Of a stretch of 64,000 nucleotides of DNA, positions 26,261 through 35,301 are shown one piece after another. The DNA is taken from assembly GCA_963849635.1 (NCBI GenBank), contig CAWKIA010000037.1, positions 1 through 64,000 of the forward strand, in the 5' to 3' direction. This DNA is from CAVRUD01 sp963849635. GTDB taxonomy: Bacteria > Chloroflexota > Chloroflexia > Thermomicrobiales > UBA6265. Each line of letters starts with the position of its first letter. Position 1 is the stretch's first letter. The notes below the pieces were generated by a model. That model saw only the letters and a program-made list of their open reading frames with translations, was not told the origin of the DNA and made no database searches. The translations under genes and the position numbers were made by a program.

Positions 26261-26818
26261 CTACGGAATCGCCACCACCACGAACGCAATCAGGGCAATC
26301 AGGATCTCCACCAGGACGATGATCACCGCCAGCCCCACGAGCAGGAGAAAGGGCAGCCGCATCAGTCCCGCGATACCCAGGAACGGCTCGGTCAGCCCGG
26401 CCAACTCGAATAGCGCACCCCTGACGCGCCAGAGGCCGATGACCGACCCGCGAGCGCCGCTCTGGCGCGGCTGCCTAAGCGTGTTGATGGCCGCACCGAG
26501 GCGAGCCGCCTGGTCGCGCGACGTTTGTGGCAGGGCTTTGAGCTGCTCCGGCAGTTCCATCAACCGACGCAGCGTCAGGACGAACAGGCCGAGTACCCCT
26601 ACCGGGACGGCCAGAATGGTGGCGCTCAAGAGCAGGGCGATCCAGTCCACAACGGAGCCGAAATCGGTGCCGCGCACGATCAGCAAGATCAGCCAGACGA
26701 CCGCGACCGCCCCGGCAATGGCGAGCATCCGGGCCGGGCGCTCGACCCGACCTATCCACGGCGCCACTCGTTCGAGCAGGACCGAGATGCGGTCGAGTGC
26801 CCGGACGTTCTTGCTCAT
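26261..26818 (-). CDS. Membrane protein of unknown function
   Basis: 185 residues with three or four hydrophobic segments: MLAIAGAVAVVWLILLIV, IALLLSATILAVPVGVLGLF and a long C-terminal stretch LPFLLLVGLAVIIVLVEILI. A basic amphipathic linker (ELPEQLKALPQTSRDQAARL) lies between segments 2 and 3. No family recognised. Single gene, convergent with the NIPSNAP gene. Confidence 0.65.
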   Translation of the reverse strand: MSKNVRALDRISVLLERVAPWIGRVERPARMLAIAGAVAVVWLILLIVRGTDFGSVVDWIALLLSATILAVPVGVLGLFVLTLRRLMELPEQLKALPQTSRDQAARLGAAINTLRQPRQSGARGSVIGLWRVRGALFELAGLTEPFLGIAGLMRLPFLLLVGLAVIIVLVEILIALIAFVVVAIP

Positions 26819-27053
26819 GTCCCCTCCTGATGCCCCGGTTCGGCAAGCGACAAACTCAGCGCTCCATGGAAGCCTACATGGCGGCTGACTTCGATACCGC
26901 TAACCCCGACGCGAGAACTTAAACGACGCCATGGCGGCTCGATCTCGGATGTAGACGGGATGATCTGCCCGGCGTAGAGTGTCGCCCACACGCTGGAACT
27001 GCCGGGTGCATGCGCCAATTGGAGCGCGTGATTGCGACGAACTGAGGGAAATG

Positions 27054-27812
27054 ATGGACGTCAAGGAGTCGGTACAACGGCAATTCGGCGATGTCGCTGC
27101 CAACTACTCCACCAGCGCCGTGCATGTCACTGGTCCCGAACTCCTTGCCCTCCTTGATGCCCATCCGTTCTCGCTTAGTGATCGGGTCATGGACGCCGGC
27201 ACAGGCACTGGCCATACCGCTCTCGCGGTCGCGCCGCTCGTCGCCGAGGTTGTCGCGGTCGACCTGACATCGTCGATGCTGGATCAAGGTCGGAGGCTCG
27301 CCGCCGAGCGGGGTATTAACAACGTCGAATTCACCGTCGGCGATATCGAGCACCTGGACTTCGGGGATGGTTCATTCGATGTCGTCGTCTCGCGGTACAG
27401 CGCTCACCACTACCCACACCCCGCCGAGGCGATCGGGGAGATCGCGCGAGTGCTAAAACCCGGGGGAGTTTTCTTGCTCGCCGACGTGGTCAGTCCGGAG
27501 GACCCCACCGCCGACACCTACATGAACGCGATCGAAGTCCTGCGTGATCCCTCCCATGTGCGAGATCACCGCGTCGATCAGTGGCAAGCCATGTTCGAGG
27601 GAGCAGGATTCACGGAGTTCGCGGATCTGGGCCGCTGGCCATTGCGGATGCAACTGGATACGTGGACAACCAGGATGAATACCCCCGCGGCAACCACGGC
27701 CGAGATCCGGCGACTCTTCGATATCGCCCCGCACGAAGTCCGAGAGGCACTCGACGTCGCGCCGGACTATCTCTTCAGCATCCCGGTCGCCCTCATGCGT
27801 GGTCGTCGATAG
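27054..27812 (+). CDS. Class I SAM-dependent methyltransferase
   Basis: 252 residues with the Rossmann methyltransferase order: VMDAGTGTGHTALAVAPLV (motif I), VVAVDLTSSMLDQGRRLA, VGDIEHLDFGDGSFDVVVSR (motif II region) and EIARVLKPGGVFLLADVVSP. It resembles UbiE/Methyltransf_11 proteins. Of two adjacent ATG codons, 27054 has the better spacing to GAGGGA. The acceptor substrate is unknown. Confidence 0.85.
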   Translation: MDVKESVQRQFGDVAANYSTSAVHVTGPELLALLDAHPFSLSDRVMDAGTGTGHTALAVAPLVAEVVAVDLTSSMLDQGRRLAAERGINNVEFTVGDIEHLDFGDGSFDVVVSRYSAHHYPHPAEAIGEIARVLKPGGVFLLADVVSPEDPTADTYMNAIEVLRDPSHVRDHRVDQWQAMFEGAGFTEFADLGRWPLRMQLDTWTTRMNTPAATTAEIRRLFDIAPHEVREALDVAPDYLFSIPVALMRGRR

Positions 27813-27872
27813 GGGCACGCTGGCAGGGATTCGGTGGCCATCGGAAGCCTGGCAAACATCCAAACCTGGGAT

Positions 27873-28720
27873 TTAGACCGGATCGCGCTCGTCGACGCGC
27901 GGCGGTCCCTGTTCCAGCCGGCGCCGGACCATGCTGAGGCCGTCGGGCGCGTCAGTCTGGCTCCACATGCCTTCCAGCCACCAGGTGACGCCGGTGCCGA
28001 CCCACGGGCGCACCGCGGCCTCGGCCGCCGCCGGATCATCTCCCGGCGTTTCGCCCTCCATGACGATGTCGAACGGGCCGTCTTTCGTGCGATGTTCGGC
28101 GATGTAGGCGGAGATCTCGGCCAGTTCGGCCGGGGTTGGGCTGCGCTGCGAACCATCTGGTTCGAAGACGGCAGGCAGGAGTCCGTCGTATTTGGCCACC
28201 CGCCGCATTGATTTTTCACGCGGCCAGGCGCCGACAACCCAGATCGGGATGCCAGCGGATTGGGCCGGCGGTGGCGCCGCCCGGAACGGCGTCGGGGTGA
28301 TCTGGTAATGCTTGCCGGAGTAGGTGATCGGTTGGCCTTTCCAGAGCTCGGTCAGGATCTCCAGCCCTTCGTCCAGGAGTTCGGCCCGGATCTTCCGGTC
28401 AGTCTCTTCGCCGAAGGCCGCGAATCCCGAGTCGATCGCGCCGAGACCCACCGCCAGGATCACCCGCCCGCCGGAGAGGCGATCGAGGGTAGCGGTCTCG
28501 CTGGCCAGTTTCCAGGGCGCATCCGCGACAGCGGCGTCAACATCGTGCCGAGCCTGATCCGCTCGGTCACCATCGCCGCGGCGGTGAGGGAGATCCAGGC
28601 GTCGACGCCCCAGACCGGTTCCCACACGAAAAACCCGTCCCAGCCGGCTGCTTCGGCGACGCTGGCCATCTCCGCCGCATCACGGGCATCGCCGCCGGGA
28701 AGAATGAATCCGTAGTTCAC
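27873..28720 (-). CDS. LLM-class flavin-dependent oxidoreductase (one frameshift)
   Basis: Luciferase-like monooxygenase fold, F420- or FMN-dependent. The N-terminal part, from the GTG at 28720 (GGAGG eight bases before), has NYGFILPGGDARDAAEMASV, AEAAGWDGFFVWEPVWGVDA and ERIRLGTMLTPLSRMRP. After a missing base near 28525 the other frame carries WKLASETATLDRLSGGRVIL, VGLGAIDSGFAAFGEE and GIPIWVVGAWPREKSMRRV. Corrected length is about 282 residues. The substrate cannot be assigned. Convergent with the methyltransferase. Confidence 0.82.
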
Positions 28721-28923
28721 AGACGTTGCCTCCACGGAGCTGTTGGGCAGGATCAGCCAATTGTGAGACGGTCAGCCCCCATCGGCGTGATATCGGATAT
28801 GCGCAAGTTCTGCACCGATGCCGCGCGGGAACTAGCGCGGACGATGTACAACTATCAGAGCAAACCACACGATCACCTGGGTACACGCGCAACCGGGTGA
28901 GGGGACGAGGAGCACCGGGTCGT

Positions 28924-29866
28924 ATGGAAACCGCCGTCAAGCGGGTCGGAGTGCTGGCCACGATCGGGATGTTCCTCGTCCTGATCATGGGCTCGACGGT
29001 CACGGATACCGGATCGGGCGAGGGCTGTGGCCGCTCCTGGCCGCTCTGCCACGGCGAGTTCATCCCCGAGTACGCCGTCGAGACCGCGATCGAGTTCAGC
29101 CACCGGGCTGTGACCGGCGTCGAAGGCTTTCTCATTGTCGCCACCGGCCTCGGCGCCCTGGCGCTGCACCGCGGCCGCCGCGAGGTCAAGGTCCTGGTCG
29201 TCCTGATGGTTGGCTCCCTCTTCCTCCAGGCGGGGATGGGGGCGTCCGCGGTCATGTGGCCGCAATCCTCCACGATCCTGGCGCTCCACTTCGGCATCTC
29301 GTTGATCTGCTTCGCCAGCACCTTCCTCGTGTTGCGGTTGCTGTTCCAGGGGGATACTGCGTCCCGGCTCACCATTCCAGACACCGTCCGGCTATCGGGC
29401 CTTTGCCTGGGGCACGCTGATCGTCTCGATCGCCGTCGCCTACATCGGCGCCTACATGCGCCATTCCGGCAACGAGCTGGGCTGCACTACCTGGCCGTCC
29501 TGCAACGGCGCGGTCATCCCCGATTTGTCCGGGTCCGAAGGGGTGGCGTTCACCCACCGGCTGGCGGCGATGATCTGCGGGTTCATGGTCGCGGGTCTGA
29601 CCGTTTGGTCTGCTCGATTTGGTCCCGGAGGGCGCAGCCTGTATCTCGTGAATCTGGCCGCGCTGGGCCTGGTCATCGTCCAGGCGTTCAGCGGGGCGGC
29701 GATCGTCTTCGACGAGGCCAGCCTGTGGAGTACCCTGACCCACGCCGGTCTAATGGCCCTGCTCTTCACCTGCCTGGCGGACGGATGCTATCAACTCGTG
29801 CCGAAGACGCGCAGCGTTCTCCGACGGCAGACTGTGGCCCGGGGGGCGCAACTTACGTCGTCTTGA
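28924..29866 (+). CDS. ctaA: Heme A synthase, CtaA/COX15 family (one frameshift)
   Basis: Integral membrane enzyme oxidising heme O to heme A for aa3-type cytochrome oxidases. First half: LIMGSTVTDTGSGEGCGRSW, PLCHGEFIPE, IEFSHRAVTGVEGF and WPQSSTILALHFG. Second half in another frame: AFAWGTLIVSIAVAYIGAYM, ELGCTTWPSCNGAVIPD, GVAFTHRLAAMICGFM and LWSTLTHAGLMALLF. Both halves carry the paired-Cys loop and the heme-ligating His residues. A surplus T near 29396 explains the break (length 3n+1). No cytochrome-oxidase genes are adjacent. Confidence 0.87.
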
Positions 29867-29954
29867 TCCACGGGGAGTGTTGCGAACACAGGGGCGATGT
29901 TTATCGTCGCCCGAAGGCCAATGCCCGTTAGATTGCGGGACGCCGCCCTGGCGT

Positions 29955-30110
29955 CGCCCGGGGCTAAAGACCCCGGGCTATCTCAGATAACCCGGCTGAA
30001 GCCGGCTGCCACCCGTCTCGATTGCCGGAGAAATCCGAGCACTACCCCGTCGTTACAGCCCCCTTTCAGGGGGGTTATCTGGCTCAGCCCGGGGTCTTTA
30101 GCCACGGGCG
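29955..30110. repeat. Dispersed palindromic repeat family A, copy 2
   Basis: 156 bp in the 403-bp gap between ctaA and the zinc-ribbon gene. Ends CGCCCGGGGCTAAAGACCCC (29955 on) and the complement at 30086-30110 with one mismatch. The interior matches the reverse complement of copy 1 (CCCGGCTGAAGCCGGCTGCC and the CCCCTTTCAGGGGGGTTATC hairpin). Together with the downstream terminator it accounts for most of the gap. Confidence 0.8.
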
Positions 30111-30177
30111 GCAGGGGGACTGCGCCCACCCTACTCAGGCGACGCACTGACGTCTCCACGCTATCGGCACCTAGTAA

Positions 30178-30216
30178 AAGACAACAAAACGGCCGGTCGG
30201 GATTCCCGACCGGCCG
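30178..30216 (-). terminator. Intrinsic terminator of the zinc-ribbon gene
   Basis: Perfect inverted repeat CGGCCGGTCGGGA / TCCCGACCGGCCG (30190-30216), followed on the minus strand by TTTTGTTGTCTTTT. It lies 54 bases past the stop of the zinc-ribbon gene. Confidence 0.85.
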
Positions 30217-30269
30217 CTCTTGCACCGGGTTCATACGCACTTCTTTGGGCCGAGCCCGTTGCTGATCGC

Positions 30270-30662
30270 CTACCAGCGGCTGTTGCTGTAGCCAGTGTTG
30301 GCCGGGCGGCGATCCTGGAAGCACTCACGGCAGTAGACCGGCTTGTCCGAGCGGGGCTCGAAGGGGACTTCCGTCTCCTTGCCACACGCGGAGCAGACAG
30401 TCGGGTACATGGTGCGCGGGCCGCTGGAGTATCCTCCGCCGCCGCCGCCACCGCCGTACGAGCTGCCACCGCCGCCGCCGTAGCCACCGCCGCCACCGGA
30501 CGAGTAGCTATCGCCACCGGCGTTGCGCTGCGCCTTGCGTGCCTGCCGGCACGTCGGGCAACGCTGCGGCTCGGAGAACCCGCGCTCCTGATAGAACGCC
30601 TGCTCACCGGCCGTAAAAACGAAGGCCTGGTCGCAATCGCGACAGGTCACTGTTCGGTCCAT
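30270..30662 (-). CDS. Glycine-rich zinc-ribbon protein
   Basis: 130 residues. MDRTVTCRDCDQAFVFTAGE opens a zinc-ribbon of the zf-trcl type, continuing RCPTCRQARKAQR. A Gly/Ser/Tyr-rich linker of about 30 residues (runs such as YGGGGGGGGYSS) follows, then a second ribbon-like module with CSACGKETEVPFEP and YCRECFQDRR. Four CxxC pairs in all. Function unknown; small CxxC zinc-ribbon proteins with Gly-rich linkers are common in Chloroflexota. The start at 30662 is preferred; an in-frame ATG at 30692 is possible. Confidence 0.75.
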   Translation of the reverse strand: MDRTVTCRDCDQAFVFTAGEQAFYQERGFSEPQRCPTCRQARKAQRNAGGDSYSSGGGGGYGGGGGSSYGGGGGGGGYSSGPRTMYPTVCSACGKETEVPFEPRSDKPVYCRECFQDRRPANTGYSNSRW

Positions 30663-30848
30663 TTCGCCGAAACCCCTCTGTGCCACGTTCATCGTGGCGA
30701 ACTAGAAAAAAGAAAAGACTCAGAACGGTTCCGGCGAAACGAGACGCGTGGTACTTCCCACATCGGGGAGCCGACGTTTCACGTGCACGTCGTTTACGAT
30801 CTGATGCTCTAATGCTACCACATGTCGTGAATCAATGTCTCAATTTGT

Positions 30849-32004
30849 CTATCTGGAGCGCTCAACGACATAGACATCGACGTTTTCCAACTCGTGTAGC
30901 AGCCGATCGACGATCGACTGGCGCGTCATCTGCCGCCACCAGGTGTGCGGCCTGTGCCCAATAACGACGATGCTGGCGTTCTCCCGCTTCGCCACCGCCG
31001 CCAGCGCCTCAGCCGTCGACCGACCAGTGACGGACTCGACCCTGGCCCCGAGGTCCTCGGCGAGGAGGACGTTGCGGTCCAGCCCCGTGCGCTGCTCGGG
31101 AGTCGCTTGACCGTTGCCAGCGAGCGGCTGCACGGTCACGGCGATCAGATCGGCCCGAAGTGCGCTCGCCAGGCGCCAGGCGTTGCGGAGAACGGTCCCG
31201 GCCGAGATCGTGTCGTCCACCAGCACGACGACTCGCTCCGACGTTGGCCAGACGTCGGCGATCTCATGCTCGCGCATGTACGACTCGAGCTGCTCGTCGA
31301 CCCCGGCCGCTGTGCGTCTGAGGGCCAGCTCGCGGAGGGCGTTGAGATTGCCGGCGCGGAAAAAGTTCTCCAGGGCCTGCCTCGCCCGATCCGGCGGGTA
31401 GACCTTGCCCTGCTCCAGCCGCTCGATCAGTTGATCGGCCGGCAGGTCGATCAATTGCACCTCAGAACGCTTCGTCGAGCACCCTGTCCGGGACCGTCTC
31501 GCGAACGTCGACGCCGGTGATGCCCGCGATGACGTCCTGCAGTCCTTCCAGGTGCTGGACATTCAGGGTCGTGACAACATCGATGCCGGCGTCGAGGAGG
31601 CGCTCGACATCCTCGTAGCGCTTCCGCGTGGGTGATCCCGGCGCATTGGTGTGGGCCAGCTCGTCGACGAGCACGATCTCCGGCGACCGGCGGAGAACCG
31701 CCTCGGTATCCATCTCCTCAACGATGACGCCGCGATACGACACCCGCAAGCGGGGGATGACCTCAAGATCGCCGATCTGTGCTTCCGTGTCGGCGCGGCC
31801 GTGCGTTTCGACGAAGCCAACGACCACATCACGACCCGTTGTGGCGAGTCGCCGGGCGTCGTTGAGCATGGCAAACGTTTTGCCGACACCGGGAGCCGCT
31901 CCCAGGAAGATGCGCAGGCGGCCACGACCGCGCATCTCGTGGCGCATCGCGAGTCCGTACCGGCGCAGAAGCTCTTCGGGTGTCGGGCGCCTCGGCTCGT
32001 CCAT
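30849..32004 (-). CDS. kdpD: KdpD sensory half: KdpD domain plus universal-stress domain, no kinase (one frameshift)
   Basis: About 385 residues. The N-terminal KdpD domain starts PTPEELLRRYGLAMRHEMRG with Walker A FLGAAPGVGKTFAMLNDARR, then DVVVGFVETHGRADTE, ELAHTNAPGSPTRKRYEDVE and TTLNVQHLEGLQD. After a surplus base near 31463 the reading resumes EVQLIDLPADQLIERLEQGK and FFRAGNLNALRELALRR. The Usp domain follows (VVLVDDTISAGTVLRNAWRL, IVVIGHRPHTWWR). It then stops: the membrane segments, GAF and histidine kinase of full KdpD are absent here and are found in the separate kinase gene at 42228-43850. It lies last in the kdpFABC direction. Confidence 0.88.
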
Positions 32005-32225
32005 CCGCTGGTCGGTCTCCTCGGCAATACCGGTGCGACTGCGGCTGTTGGTCTCTCGCTCAGGAAAAGAAATGATCGAAGACGGGACCAAGTGCCAATG
32101 TGGGAACGAAACTGAGTGCCACCACAATATCGGCGGTGCCGACGATGACGCTCGTTTATTCAGGAAACTCTACTCCATCGGAGTTGCGTTCTGGCGCGAC
32201 TCCGTTTGGCGAAAGCTGAGGCAGG

Positions 32226-32867
32226 CTACTCAGCAGCCGGCGTTGCGTCGGCGCCCGCGGACGCGGACAGCGGAAAGACCTCGTCCAGTTCGAGATTGAG
32301 CATGAAGACGTTGACCCGCGGCTCACCCAGGAAGCCGAGCGTCCGGCCATCGGTATGGTCGTCGACCAGGTCGCGGATCTGGTCCTCACTCACCCCACGC
32401 TCACGAGCGACACGGGCGATCTGCAACTCGGCGGAGGCCGGGCTGATATCAGGATCGACGCCGCTGGCCGACGCGGTGACGAGGTCGACCGGGATCTCGG
32501 CGTCCGGCGCGAGGTCATTCTCCTCGCGCACGATGGCGACATCGGCAACGACCCGGTCAATCAGCAACTGGTTGGTGGGACCATAGTTGGAGCCACCCGA
32601 GATGATCGTGCCGTCTTCGGCGACCCCGGCCGCCGATGGTCGACTGCGGAAATAACCGGGCAGTGTGTATCCAGTGTCAGCATCGGTGAAGTTCTGCCCA
32701 AGCAGTTCCGACCCGACCACGACCCCGTCGCGCTCTACCAACGACCCATCCGCCTTGTCATTGAACAGGACCTGGGCGATCCCCGTCATCGCCAGCGGGT
32801 AGACGAGCCCGGACATCGCGGTCATCACGACGATCATCGCAACGGCAATACGAAGTTGGGCGAGCAT
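32226..32867 (-). CDS. kdpC: Potassium-transporting ATPase subunit C
   Basis: 213 residues from the ATG at 32867 (GAGGAG upstream). Periplasmic-side chaperone-like subunit of the high-affinity K+ pump: one N-terminal membrane helix (IAVAMIVVMTAMSGLVYPLA), then GSELLGQNFTDADTGYTLPG and YFRSRPSAAG, SGGSNYGPTN, PVDLVTASASGVDPDISPAS and RVARERGVSEDQIRDLV. All family signatures are present and the frame is intact, in contrast to kdpA and kdpB. Confidence 0.95.
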   Translation of the reverse strand: MLAQLRIAVAMIVVMTAMSGLVYPLAMTGIAQVLFNDKADGSLVERDGVVVGSELLGQNFTDADTGYTLPGYFRSRPSAAGVAEDGTIISGGSNYGPTNQLLIDRVVADVAIVREENDLAPDAEIPVDLVTASASGVDPDISPASAELQIARVARERGVSEDQIRDLVDDHTDGRTLGFLGEPRVNVFMLNLELDEVFPLSASAGADATPAAE

Positions 32868-32945
32868 TGAAATCTCCTCGGTGGTATGACCCATTGTTTA
32901 AGACGAGTCGTTCAGTCTGCGCCCGCTCGGGCCCTCCGCCGCCAC

Positions 32946-33066
32946 GTCATCCTGAGCTTGCGGGATCTTGGCCGTTTACGGCCTTTGTCGCCGACCGCGA
33001 TGCTTCACGTCTTCGAACGAGCACGAAGGCGCTGACGCGCCAAGATCCTTCGCAACTCAGGATGAC
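32946..33066. repeat. Dispersed palindromic repeat family B, copy 2
   Basis: 121 bp between kdpB and kdpC, bounded by GTCATCCTGAG and CTCAGGATGAC. Its reverse complement aligns along its length with copy 1 at 21720-21841, including GGCGACAAAGGCCGTAAACG. It separates two genes that are normally adjacent or overlapping, so it probably inserted into the operon. Confidence 0.8.
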
Positions 33067-33075
33067 GATCTCGGG

Positions 33076-35161
33076 CTATGCCAGCCCCACTGCCGTCAAC
33101 ACCAAGTCAATGGCCTTGATCCCAATGAACGGGGCGACGATGCCGCCGAGGCCATAGATGAACAGGTTGCGGCGGAGGAGCGAGGCCGCGTTCATCGGGC
33201 GGTAGGCAACGCCACGCATCGCCAGCGGGATCAGGGCGACGATGATCAGGGCGTTGAAGATGATCGCGCTCAGGATCGCGCTCTCCGGGCTCGCCAGGCG
33301 CATCACGTTCAGGGCCGAGCGGTCCGGGCCACTGCCATCCGCCTCGATAGGCCGCGACGAACAGCGCCGGGATGATCGCGAAGTACTTGGCGACGTCGTT
33401 GGCGATGCTGAATGTGGTCAGGGCGCCGCGGGTCATGAGCAGTTGCTTGCCGATCGCGACGATCTCGATCAGTTTGGTCGGGTCGCTGTCGAGATCGACC
33501 ATGTTGCCGGCCTCTTTCGCGGCCGCGGTCCCGGTGTTCATCGCCACCCCGACATCGGACTGGGCGAGAGCGGGGCGTCGTTGGTGCCGTCGCCGGTCAT
33601 CGCCACCAGGCGGCCGTCGGCCTGCTGCTCGCGAATGATCCGGATCTTGTCTTCCGGCTTCGCCTCGGCGACGTAGTCATCGACCCCCGCCTCGGTGGCG
33701 ATCGTCTGCGCGGTCAGGCGATTGTCGCCGGTGATCATCACCGTGCGGATGCCCATCGCCCGTAGTCGGCGAAGCGCTCGCGCATGCCGGGCTTGACGGT
33801 GTCCTTCAGGTAGATGATGCCCAGCGGCTCGCCGTCTTCGAGGACCGCTAGCGGAGTACCGCCGGCGGCGGCGATCCGGTCAGAGGCATCGTAGAGATCG
33901 GACGGAATCGGTGCCGTCGCCACCCGGACGACAGCGTCGACCGCGCCCTTCATCGTCGCGTGGCCGTTGCTGCTTCAGGCCGCTCATCCGCGTTTCCGCC
34001 GTGAAGGGTACGAACTCAGCGCCGTTCAGGGCGGCGGCATCGGCGCGCTGGCCCAGCCGCTCGGCCAGCGTCACGATCGACTTCCCTTCCGGGGTCTATC
34101 GGCCAGGAAGAGCGCAGCGCGGCGGCGGTCAGCCGCTCGGGCGAGACGCCGTGGCACCGGGATGAACTCCGCCGCCTGGCGGGAGCCATAGGTGATGGTT
34201 CCGGTCTTGTCAAGGAGCAGGACATCGACATCACCGGCGGCTTCGACCGCGCGGCCGCTCATCGCCAGCACGTTGCGCTGCACCAGACGGTCCATGCCGG
34301 CGATCCCGATGGCCGAGAGCAGCCCACCGATCGTGGTCGGGATCAAGGTGACCAGCAGTGCGATCAGGACGGTGATCGAGCTGGTCGAGCCCGCGTACTC
34401 CGAGATCGGCCGCAGGGTGACCACCACGATCAGGAAGATGATCGTCAGCCCGGCCAGGAGGATGTTGAGCGCGATTTCGTTCGGCGTCTTCTGCCGGGCC
34501 GCGCCCTCGACCAGGGCGATCATCCGATCGAGGAAGGTCTTGCCTGGCTCGGCGGTGATCTTGACCACGAGCTGGTCGGAGACGACCTGGGTGCCGCCCG
34601 TCACCGAAGACGAGATGTCGGTTCCGGGCTCCTTCAGCACAGGGGCGGATTCGCCCGTGATCGCCGCCTCGGAGACGTAGGCGACACCCTCGATGACCTC
34701 GCCGTCGCTGGGGATCGTATCGCCTGTCTCGACGAGGACGAAGTCGCCGGGGCGCAGATCCGCGGATGGGCGGACCTTGACGAAGGTGCGGTCGCGGTCG
34801 ACGAACACCTTCGCCACTCGTCTCTGTTCGTGTCTTGCGTAGCGTGTCCGCCTGGGCCTTGCCGCGCCCTTCGGCCATCGCCTCGGCGAAGTTGGCGAAC
34901 AGGACGGTGAACCACAGCCAGGCCGTGATCCAGGCGACGAACCAGAGGGGATCGTCGCCGCCGCCATCCGATCAGGATGATCGTCGTGATCACCGCGCCG
35001 ATCTCGACGATGAACATCACCGGGTTGCGCCACATGTGGCGCGGGTCCAGCTTGATCAGGGCCTCGCGGAGGGCGGGTCCGGCGATCTCCGGATCGAACA
35101 GGCTCCGCTTCGGCGCCTTCTTGATCGAATCCGCCGAGGACGGCCGGTTACCCTCGGGCAT
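33076..35161 (-). CDS. kdpB: Potassium-transporting P-type ATPase subunit B (about eight frameshifts)
   Basis: Catalytic subunit of KdpFABC. Segments in order: KAPKRSLFDPEIAGPALREA, RVAKVFVDRDRTFVKVRPSA, SEAAITGESAPVLKEPGTD, the phosphorylation loop VLLLDKTGTITYGSRQAAEF, LAERLGQRADAAALNGAEFV, TVMITGDNRLTAQTIATEAG, LVAMTGDGTNDAP, AMNTGTAAAKEAGNMVDLDS and GVAYRPMNAASLLRRNLFIY. Continuity needs frame changes near 34970, 34815, 34155, 34100, 33960, 33760, 33563 and 33345. Each segment between shifts is well conserved with no in-frame stops, which favours sequencing errors over decay, although the density exceeds that of neighbouring genes. Confidence 0.85.
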
Positions 35162-35301
35162 CCGTCCAGGCCCCGGCTGGGCCGGGTCGTCAGGTTCACC
35201 AAACCGTTCTCACTGGTGCCGTCGCGTTCAACGTGCTCATCTGATCTCAATCCATTCAGCGGGACTGCATGCAGGACGACTGGCGAGCGCAATGGCTCAC
35301 C

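Noticed and set aside
25722..26888. 388-codon open frame on the plus strand
   Set aside because: Only its first part carries the second half of the NIPSNAP protein; the rest is antisense to the membrane protein at 26261-26818.
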